DNA of 5,974 nt from Nitrospirota bacterium (GTDB lineage Bacteria; Nitrospinota_A; UBA7883; JACRGQ01), in the NCBI GenBank assembly GCA_024275775.1, contig JAJRYM010000135.1, positions 1 to 5,974 on the forward strand, read 5' to 3'. The translations under genes and the position numbers were made by a program. Each line of letters opens with the position of its first letter. Positions within the stretch are counted from its first letter, which is position 1. The notes under the pieces are model-generated. The model was given only the letters and a program-made list of their open reading frames with translations. It was not told the DNA's origin and did no database searches. Below are positions 1 through 4,782 of this stretch, piece after piece.

Positions 1-497
1 ATGCGGGACGATATTTTGAAGCCGTCCTTTTTCTTGAAATCGGCTTCAAGGAAGGAAAGTCCGCCACTGCCGGCTTTGGCGGAGGCCGTCCGCCCGGCGC
101 GGTTTATCATAAGAACATCCTTGTGGGGCGAAACCGAAAGAACCGTCCCGAACTCCGCTATGCCGAGTTTTTGGGCTTCGCGCGCGGTCTGCTCCAGTCT
201 TTCGGAGATGCATAGTTCGCACCGGCCGCCTTTTTCCGGCTCGGCGGCCAGTTCCCGCGTCATTGCGAACCATTCGTCGGGGCGGTATTCGCCCTCTACA
301 AGCTGGAGTCCCTCCATATCGGCAAGTTTCCTTACCTCCTCAAGCCTCATCCGGTATTCGGCTTCGGGGTGGATGTTCGGGTTGTAGAAATAGAGGGTGA
401 GCCGGTACCGCTTCTTCAGCTCCCTCAACGGATACGGGGCGCACGGAGCGCAACAGAGATGAAGCAGAAAAGGTTTTCGTTCGGCGCCGGTGGTCAT
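1..497 (-). CDS. queH: Epoxyqueuosine reductase QueH (C-terminus outside window)
   Basis: QueH (formerly DUF208) reduces epoxyqueuosine to queuosine in tRNA, the last step of queuosine synthesis, and is the cobalamin-independent alternative to QueG. The minus strand is open from ATG at 497 to the window edge (165 full codons). Seen: LLHLCCAPC with Cys15, Cys16 and Cys19, then YFYNPNIHP, EYRPDEWF, RCELC (Cys93, Cys96), LSVSPHKD and LEADFKKKDGF. The CC pair and CxxC are the family's metal/iron-sulfur ligand pattern, and motif order and spacing fit QueH throughout. The usual C-terminal YRQxYCGC segment would lie just beyond the edge. The ATG at 497 places the CC motif at the usual distance from the N-terminus, but only a distant GAAAGG precedes it, so the ribosome site is weak. 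It is divergent from the glycosyltransferase gene. The plus-strand reading frame over the same bases is a serine-rich shadow. Confidence 0.93.
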   Translation of the reverse strand, partial: MTTGAERKPFLLHLCCAPCAPYPLRELKKRYRLTLYFYNPNIHPEAEYRMRLEEVRKLADMEGLQLVEGEYRPDEWFAMTRELAAEPEKGGRCELCISERLEQTAREAQKLGIAEFGTVLSVSPHKDVLMINRAGRTASAKAGSGGLSFLEADFKKKDGFKISSR

Positions 498-557
498 GCC
501 GTCAAGTATACCTTTCGGCGGGTTGTATGTTCGCCGGTTCTGCAAGATAATCATTCC
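498..557. promoter_or_regulatory. Divergent intergenic region with candidate -10 boxes
   Basis: These 60 bp separate the starts of queH (minus) and the glycosyltransferase gene (plus), so they should carry promoters for both. On the plus strand GATAAT (546-551) matches five of six -10 bases, with a poor -35 (TTGTAT, 523-528). On the minus strand TATACT (510-505) is a five-of-six match, with CGAACA as a poor -35. Both would start transcription within a base or two of the proposed start codon. The assignment rests on box similarity only. Confidence 0.3.
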
Positions 558-1376
558 GTGAAATATGTGCCGCTGGTCGTAACCGTTTTTTATCGGGACG
601 GGAAATTCACCGCTTCCGATATCTGGAGCATTCTGCACCGCCAGAAAGGCGGCGAGTGGGAGCTTGCCGTTATAACGGAAGGCGCCGATTTTCCCATCCC
701 GGCCGGGATGAAGCAAAAAGCATCCGTTCAAGGTAGTTTCGGGCAAGGTGAAAAGCCGGGCAAAGCTTTAAACCGTCTGCTTGCGGAAAAGCGTTCCGGC
801 CTGTTCGTTTTTCTTACCAACCGGGTACAGCCGACTCATGACCACTGGCTCAAGCGGATTACCACGCCGATACTGGATGGAAAAGCGGCGGCGGTTACGG
901 GCAGGGAAATTACCGCGCCGGACGCCAACTATTTTCTTTCCAACGAACTGAGAAAACGGTTCCCCGCACTGCTTCCGGCGGATGTAGCGGCGAAACGGTT
1001 CTCTACGGACAATTGCGCCGTACTGTTACACAACGCGCCGACAGCTTTTTTTGACGAATCGGCCAACGACCCGTGCCATGTATGGGCGGTCGGCCACGGC
1101 GCGAAACCTGTATACGCGCCGGAGGCGCTTGCGATGCGATGCACGCTGTTGTCGCTGGGAGAAGTTTATGAGGAATACCGCAAGCGCGGGGAAGACGCGG
1201 CTTTGCTGGGCAAGCCGGTTTCGCTGTCGGCTGTTTTGTACGGCATAATTCGGGAGATGGCGAGCGACATTCTTTACGCCGTGCGGGGCGCGAAATTTCA
1301 ATACCTCTGGTACCCGCCGCTTTGCAGAAGCGCGGTTAATTTCGGCCTGTACGCGGGAAGGAAACCGAAAAAATGA
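558..1376 (+). CDS. GT2-like glycosyltransferase, rhamnosyltransferase-type, degenerate motif
   Basis: A 272-residue protein starting at GTG 558. Family 2 glycosyltransferases move sugars from nucleotide donors to cell-surface glycans. Seen: an N-terminal Rossmann-like strand (PLVVTVFYRD, 5-14), a GKALNRLLAE segment (69-77), FVFLTNRVQP (83-92), then AAVTGREITAPDA (111-123), RFSTDNCAVL (147-156), FFDE (164-167) and KPVYAPEA (183-190). The order matches bacterial rhamnosyltransferase-like GT2 proteins, as does the C-terminal REMASDILYAVRGAKFQYL segment. Where the family normally has an Asp (NQDA or DDD) this protein has TNR, and the usual ED..W acceptor motif reads NDPCHVW, so metal binding or catalysis is doubtful. 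The frame is open upstream to 369, but an earlier ATG at 459 would overlap queH coding sequence, so GTG 558 is preferred. No clear ribosome site precedes it. Its stop overlaps the radA start (ATGA). Confidence 0.65.
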   Translation: MKYVPLVVTVFYRDGKFTASDIWSILHRQKGGEWELAVITEGADFPIPAGMKQKASVQGSFGQGEKPGKALNRLLAEKRSGLFVFLTNRVQPTHDHWLKRITTPILDGKAAAVTGREITAPDANYFLSNELRKRFPALLPADVAAKRFSTDNCAVLLHNAPTAFFDESANDPCHVWAVGHGAKPVYAPEALAMRCTLLSLGEVYEEYRKRGEDAALLGKPVSLSAVLYGIIREMASDILYAVRGAKFQYLWYPPLCRSAVNFGLYAGRKPKK

Positions 1377-2734
1377 AAAAACAGAAAACCGTTTACGTCT
1401 GCCAGGAGTGCGGCTCGGTGCAGGGCAAGTGGGGCGGCAGATGCCCGGATTGCGGAAAATGGAACAGCCTTGTCGAGGAGGTTTCACGGCCGGAACCGAA
1501 ACGGCGCTCCCTTTCGCCGGTATCGGCCCAATCGGCGCCTCTGCCGTTAAGCGGACTCACGGAAGAGACGGCCGTCTGCGTTCCGTCCGGCATCGGCGAG
1601 CTGGATAGAGTTCTCGGCGGCGGCGTCGTTGCCGGGTCGCTGGTTTTAATCGGCGGGGATCCCGGAATAGGCAAATCTACGCTGTTGCTACAGCTTTGCG
1701 GAAAAATGGCGGACGGCGCGCCGGTGCTGTACGTAACGGGTGAAGAGTCGGCCCGGCAGTTGAAGATGCGCGCCGAGCGGCTTGGAGTGAAAGCCGATTC
1801 GATTCTCGTTTACCCGGAGACCTGCGTTGAGTCGATAGTAAACGTGATAGCGGAAATCAGACCGAGGCTGGCGGTTATCGATTCCATCCAGACGGTCTTT
1901 ACCGAAACGATTACTTCCGCGCCGGGGAGCGTGGCGCAGTTGCGGGAATCTACCGCCCTGCTGATGCAGACCTGCAAATCGCTGAACATACCGATTTTCC
2001 TTATCGGGCACGTAACCAAGGAAGGCGCCATAGCCGGGCCGAGGCTTCTTGAGCATATCGTCGATACCGTTCTCTATTTTGAAGGCGACCGCGACCACCT
2101 GTTCCGCATACTCCGCCCGGTCAAAAACCGTTTCGGCTCCACGCACGAGATAGGTGTTTTCGAGATGCTCGAATCGGGCTTGAGCGAGGTTTCAAACCCG
2201 TCCGAGATTTTCGTATCCGGCGGAGCGGAGGCCGCAAGCGGGTCTGTTATCACCTGCACCCTGTCCGGCACGAGGCCGATACTGGCGGAGCTACAGGCGC
2301 TCGTAACACCTACAACGTTCGGCAACCCGCGCCGAACCGCCGTCGGGTTCGATTACAACCGGCTGGTTCTGCTGTCGGCTATTTTGCGCAAACGCGCCGG
2401 CCTTCCGCTCGATTCGGAAGATATCTACGTATCGGCGGCGGGCGGCATGAGAGTGGACGACCCCGGCTCCGACCTCGCCCTCGCGGCGGCTATCGCCGGG
2501 AGTTTCCGGGATATAAAAATAGAAAGCCGCACCGTTTTTATCGGCGAAGTCGGCCTCGGCGGAGAGGTTCGCCCCGTCACGTCGCTGGAAACGCGGCTGA
2601 AGGAGTCGGCTCGGATGGGCATGCAACGCGCCTTTATTCCAACCGGCGGCGAGCTTAGAACCGGCGGCCTCGAAAAGCTTGAAATCACCCGCATACCGGA
2701 TATCGAATCGCTCATGGACAACCTGATCGATTAG
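1373..2734 (+). CDS. radA: DNA repair protein RadA/Sms
   Basis: RadA is a RecA-related ATPase that promotes branch migration and processing of recombination intermediates in the cytoplasm. The protein has 453 residues, close to the roughly 455-460 usual for the family. Seen in order: an N-terminal four-cysteine zinc finger (Cys10, Cys13, Cys24, Cys27, in CQECG and CPDCGKWNS), the Walker A motif GGDPGIGKST (94-103), TGEES (122-126), Walker B LAVIDSIQT (166-174), the RadA-specific KNRFG motif (251-255), NPSEIF (275-280), and a Lon-protease-like C-terminal domain from about 285 (including AGGMRVDDPGSDLALAAA). All key motifs are intact. The ATG at 1373 sits inside the glycosyltransferase stop (ATGA), with GGAAGGA about 10 bases upstream, so coupled translation is likely. 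It ends 9 bp from the stop of the convergent nuclease gene, leaving no room for an intergenic terminator. Confidence 0.98.
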   Translation: MKKQKTVYVCQECGSVQGKWGGRCPDCGKWNSLVEEVSRPEPKRRSLSPVSAQSAPLPLSGLTEETAVCVPSGIGELDRVLGGGVVAGSLVLIGGDPGIGKSTLLLQLCGKMADGAPVLYVTGEESARQLKMRAERLGVKADSILVYPETCVESIVNVIAEIRPRLAVIDSIQTVFTETITSAPGSVAQLRESTALLMQTCKSLNIPIFLIGHVTKEGAIAGPRLLEHIVDTVLYFEGDRDHLFRILRPVKNRFGSTHEIGVFEMLESGLSEVSNPSEIFVSGGAEAASGSVITCTLSGTRPILAELQALVTPTTFGNPRRTAVGFDYNRLVLLSAILRKRAGLPLDSEDIYVSAAGGMRVDDPGSDLALAAAIAGSFRDIKIESRTVFIGEVGLGGEVRPVTSLETRLKESARMGMQRAFIPTGGELRTGGLEKLEITRIPDIESLMDNLID

Positions 2735-2743
2735 GCGGCTATT

Positions 2744-3994
2744 TCAGTCAACCGTCTTCGATATTTTCTTGAGAATTTCTTTGTTTTCTCCGAATTTACA
2801 TATCGCATCGCAGTTCTGCCGCAATTCGGAAAACAGAATGTAACGGATTTGAACCCCGCCGTTTTGAATGGCAGGCCTGCTTAACTGCAGGACGACTTCC
2901 TTTTCCCTATTGTCGGGAATTATCAGAAACAGTGAGGGTGGATTAGTGGTGAAAGAGTAATATAAATCTTTCAGCCTGAGGATACCGGAATAAATGGAGG
3001 TGCTTTTTTCTACTTCAAAAGCGCCGGCGATTCTGTTGGTTCCACTTTCAAACCAGACGACATCTATCAGCGTAATGGTTTTGAATGTATCTGCATCAAC
3101 ATCTATCTTCGGAAACTGCGACAGGCTAATAAAGGAAAAACTGTCACCCTCATGGCATCTCGACCGGTCGTTTGAAGCGCTTATAACGTCATAATTTAAA
3201 GATTCGCCGATTTTTAGCAGATGGTACTGCATTTCCGTATGCAGATTATTCTGCTTCTGTTCATCCGCAACCTCTTTGTGTCGTTTTTTAAGCTGCCTTG
3301 CAATTTTCTCACGGTCTTTCTCGGAAAGAATCTGTAAATCTCCGATATCGGTTTTATTAACTCCAATATCAAACAGAAGCCCTGCAAACGCGCCCAGATC
3401 ATTTGACATATCCGCACTAAACGAGCTGTTGGTCTGTATGATGACCTTCCGCATTCTGAGATACTCCTGCCAGGAGCCCAGCCTGATTTTATCCTTAAAC
3501 AGCCTGTTGAAACCGTTAACAATGGCAGTATTACAGGGCGGAATAATTGTTGGATGCAGAAAATACAGGATACTGGCTACAGCAGGCCCCAGCCCTTTAA
3601 TTTTTCGCTGATCCAGTAGAATAATTTCCTTGATGATTTGCTCTTCCCTAGTCGCGTTAAGGCATTTTTCCAGAAATTCGCCGAAAGCTGTTTTATTGGA
3701 TTCGTTTTCGTATATATCCGGTATGCGCAGTTTCGGTTTCCAGTAAAATGGATGGGAAGCGCCCATAAATACCTGCTTTTGTTCCGTGATGCAGGATAAA
3801 ACAAACTCAAGAGATGAGCCTTTAAAATCGTTTCCAAAACTGCCGTTCTTAATGTCTCTTATAACATCCAGAACGCCTCTTCTAATGGAGCGAAAAGCTT
3901 TTAACCGTTCTTCGTTGTTTACGAACCATGTGTTGTAAACGGTTTCCTCATCGGCTTTATAGCGCTGTATTATGGATTGCAGGTTATGGCTCAT
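2744..3994 (-). CDS. Putative restriction-type nuclease: HhH/glycosylase-like + PD-(D/E)XK
   Basis: A 416-residue protein that I cannot assign to a named enzyme. N-terminal half: helical (about 1-120), then a helix-hairpin-helix KGLGPAVAS (133-141) followed by IPPCNTAIVNGFNRL (151-165), the layout of HhH-GPD base-excision glycosylases. The catalytic Asp position of those enzymes (VDTH in EndoIII) appears to be Asn155, and the EndoIII catalytic Lys has no equivalent. A charged linker (about 222-250) leads to the C-terminal half: SASNDRSR (272-279), IDVVW with Asp311, FEVEKSTSIYSGILRLKDL with Glu327 and Glu329 (326-344), then FLIIPDNREKEVV. An Asp followed 16 residues later by ExE resembles the BamHI active site, a PD-(D/E)XK variant with Glu in place of Lys. 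I infer DNA binding plus cleavage, perhaps restriction or defence. Sampled G+C is about 38-43 % against about 60 % in radA, which suggests transfer. No methyltransferase lies next to it. The ATG at 3994 has only a weak purine stretch (GAAAG) upstream. Confidence 0.7.
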   Translation of the reverse strand: MSHNLQSIIQRYKADEETVYNTWFVNNEERLKAFRSIRRGVLDVIRDIKNGSFGNDFKGSSLEFVLSCITEQKQVFMGASHPFYWKPKLRIPDIYENESNKTAFGEFLEKCLNATREEQIIKEIILLDQRKIKGLGPAVASILYFLHPTIIPPCNTAIVNGFNRLFKDKIRLGSWQEYLRMRKVIIQTNSSFSADMSNDLGAFAGLLFDIGVNKTDIGDLQILSEKDREKIARQLKKRHKEVADEQKQNNLHTEMQYHLLKIGESLNYDVISASNDRSRCHEGDSFSFISLSQFPKIDVDADTFKTITLIDVVWFESGTNRIAGAFEVEKSTSIYSGILRLKDLYYSFTTNPPSLFLIIPDNREKEVVLQLSRPAIQNGGVQIRYILFSELRQNCDAICKFGENKEILKKISKTVD

Positions 3995-4115
3995 ATTCTT
4001 TCAGCCTTGTTTTCATGATCTCCCCAAAAGAGCGGTGTCCATTCATCGCGCGTTTCTGTCGATTATAGAATATTCGGCTATATTCTAAAACCGACGCCCT
4101 GCTTACCTCTTTCCT
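3984..4115 (-). pseudogene. Relic of IS3-family transposase (OrfB C-terminus)
   Basis: The minus strand is open without an obvious start and ends at TAA 3986-3984, overlapping the first 11 bases of the nuclease gene. Residues encoded by about 4100-4050 read RASVLEYSRIFYNRQKR. The C-terminal end of IS3-family OrfB integrases typically reads like (A)RASVFEYIEVFYNRQRRHS, so the EY..(I/V)FYNRQ.R spacing matches. After this, HRSFG and KEYE could correspond to the usual HSSLG and EYE, but four extra residues (AMNG) intervene. Upstream of about 4115 the similarity is lost, and no catalytic DDE residues or terminal repeats are visible. It is a short fragment, judged from remembered family consensus only. 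The same bases also contain an inverted repeat and a TATAAT box, so part of the similarity could be coincidence. Confidence 0.5.
4062..4087 (-). promoter_or_regulatory. TATAAT box with adjoining 8-bp inverted repeat upstream of nuclease
   Basis: On the minus strand a perfect -10 hexamer TATAAT (4067-4062) lies 68 bases before the nuclease start. It overlaps by two bases a perfect inverted repeat, TAGAATAT and ATATTCTA with a 6-base spacer (4066-4087), which fills the space where the -10/-35 spacer would be. The -35 region is poor (TTTTAG). A repressor or activator bound to the dyad could control the nuclease gene. The case rests on symmetry and box match alone. Confidence 0.4.
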
Positions 4116-4140
4116 AATCCGGCATTTTAAGATACGGGGT

Positions 4141-4170
4141 TTGACCGGAAGATGCCGGTTCAAGTAAAAT
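4141..4170 (+). promoter_or_regulatory. Promoter with overlapping dyad (MerR-type layout possible)
   Basis: A -35 box TTGACC (4141-4146, five of six) and a -10 box TAAAAT (4165-4170, five of six) are separated by 18 bp, placing the transcript start near 4177, just ahead of the Cys/His-rich gene. An imperfect dyad, TTGACCGG (4141-4148) and CCGGTTCAA (4155-4163, one extra T), overlaps the -35 and most of the spacer. A dyad starting within TTGACC and a spacer longer than 17 bp recall promoters of MerR/CueR-type metal regulators, but the dyad is shorter than theirs and off-centre. Confidence 0.55.
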
Positions 4171-4186
4171 ATGAAGATAATTTGCG

Positions 4187-4193
4187 AAAGGGG
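4187..4193 (+). promoter_or_regulatory. Ribosome-binding site AAAGGGG deciding the next start
   Basis: AAAGGGG is the only good Shine-Dalgarno-like sequence ahead of the Cys/His-rich gene. The in-frame codon at normal spacing is ATC at 4203 (9 bases away). The first standard start in that frame, TTG 4224, is 30 bases away. An in-frame TAA at 4194-4196 rules out anything farther upstream. Confidence 0.5.
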
Positions 4194-4202
4194 TAATTAA
4201 GA

Positions 4203-4634
4203 ATCAGAAGAACAACGGCGGTCTTGATAGCTCTTCTATATCTTTCGGCGCCTTTGTCCGCGCTCGCCGGCATACAGCCTGTCTGCGCTCATCGCGATAT
4301 GGCGAGATGCCCTCACGCGGGCGCCCACAACCACGGCCATCCCGTCCCGCATGTGCAGGAAATTCCTAACACCGGTTCGGGCGAATCGCAGAAGGCGTGC
4401 AATCATGCCGACGGCCAATGCCTTCATCATCAAAAGAAATGTAAAACCGTCTGCGAAATAAAGTGCGACATAACAAAAAAACAGAGCGAAATAATTTTCA
4501 CGCACAGCATGGACAGTCTGCTTGCCGCCGCGCCCGTTATCGAACCTCCCGGAGAATTTTCTATCATCGCAAGCCGTTCCATAACCTGTCTGAACGGTTT
4601 CTATAAAATAGTCGAACACCCGCCAGCCGCTTAA
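4203..4634 (+). CDS. Small exported Cys/His-rich protein, probable metal binder
   Basis: I do not recognise the family. Counting from ATC 4203 the product has 143 residues; from TTG 4224 it has 136. The longer form has a classical signal peptide: RRTT, then a hydrophobic run VLIALLYLSAPLSALAG, with cleavage likely near residue 22. The TTG form would lack the basic N-terminal residues. The mature part holds eight Cys and eleven His: CAH (28-30), RCPHAGAHNHGHPVPH (35-50), and a regular cysteine series C66-x6-C73-x6-C80-x3-C84-x3-C88 with His68, His75 and His76. This suggests periplasmic or surface binding of soft or transition metals (copper, silver, zinc), or a disulfide-rich fold. The tail (about 99-143) is uncharged to mildly polar and ends EHPPAA. 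It is first in a likely unit with the Met-rich barrel gene, behind the 4141 promoter. The start codon is uncertain; the frame is supported by the signal peptide. Confidence 0.72.
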   Translation: MRRTTAVLIALLYLSAPLSALAGIQPVCAHRDMARCPHAGAHNHGHPVPHVQEIPNTGSGESQKACNHADGQCLHHQKKCKTVCEIKCDITKKQSEIIFTHSMDSLLAAAPVIEPPGEFSIIASRSITCLNGFYKIVEHPPAA

Positions 4635-4678
4635 TCCTTCCCTGCCGCGCGGTTTCGCCGGATAAGCAAGCCTATCGT

Positions 4679-4700
4679 CCGTCCCGATATGGTCGGGCGG
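4679..4700 (+). other. Strong hairpin in the gap before the barrel gene
   Basis: CCG-T-CCCGA (4679-4687) can pair with TCGGG-CGG (4693-4700), giving eight G/C-rich pairs with one bulged T and a five-base loop. No T-run follows directly, so it is not a textbook terminator. It lies 45 bases after the stop of the Cys/His-rich gene and could protect or separate the two transcripts' segments. Confidence 0.4.
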
Positions 4701-4714
4701 CGTCCCTTGGTTTC

Positions 4715-4747
4715 CGGTTTAAAAAACCGCCGGCCGCATCTTTTTTT
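4715..4747 (+). terminator. Possible weak terminator or attenuator
   Basis: CGGTTT (4715-4720) and AAACCG (4724-4729) form a 6-bp stem with a three-base loop. A run of seven T follows at 4741-4747, after a GC-rich, partly palindromic stretch (CGGCCG, 4731-4736). The T-run starts 11 bases after the stem, too far for a standard intrinsic terminator, so partial termination or attenuation before the barrel gene is the most that can be suggested. I see no convincing separate promoter between 4748 and 4782. Confidence 0.25.
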
Positions 4748-4782
4748 AAACATCATTTTGTTTAACGCAAAGGAAGGAAACC

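Noticed and set aside
1..387. Plus-strand open frame of 128 codons at the window start
   Set aside because: It is antisense to a clear QueH coding sequence and is serine-rich low-quality sequence without any family motif.
369..557. N-terminal extension of the glycosyltransferase frame upstream of GTG 558
   Set aside because: The first part overlaps queH coding sequence on the other strand and has no glycosyltransferase-like residues; the recognisable domain begins right after GTG 558.
1365..1380. A-run at the glycosyltransferase-radA overlap as a programmed -1 frameshift making a fusion
   Set aside because: AAA AAA before the stop could slip, but there is no downstream stimulatory structure I can see, and ATGA reinitiation with its own ribosome site explains the overlap.
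1026..1487. 153-codon minus-strand open frame across the glycosyltransferase-radA junction
   Set aside because: Arg/Pro-rich shadow of two supported genes with no recognisable motif.
1688..2146. 152-codon minus-strand open frame inside radA
   Set aside because: RadA is unmistakable on the plus strand here; the antisense frame is a by-product of high G+C codon bias.
4008..4068. Second short minus-strand frame ending with TGA overlapping the nuclease ATG
   Set aside because: It is about 20 codons with no start codon and no recognisable sequence; the other frame with the transposase-like residues is a better explanation.
4236..4619. 127-codon minus-strand open frame opposite the Cys/His-rich gene
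   Set aside because: It has no ribosome site or signal of its own, while the plus frame has a promoter, ribosome site and signal peptide. Confidence is moderate, since both strands are open.
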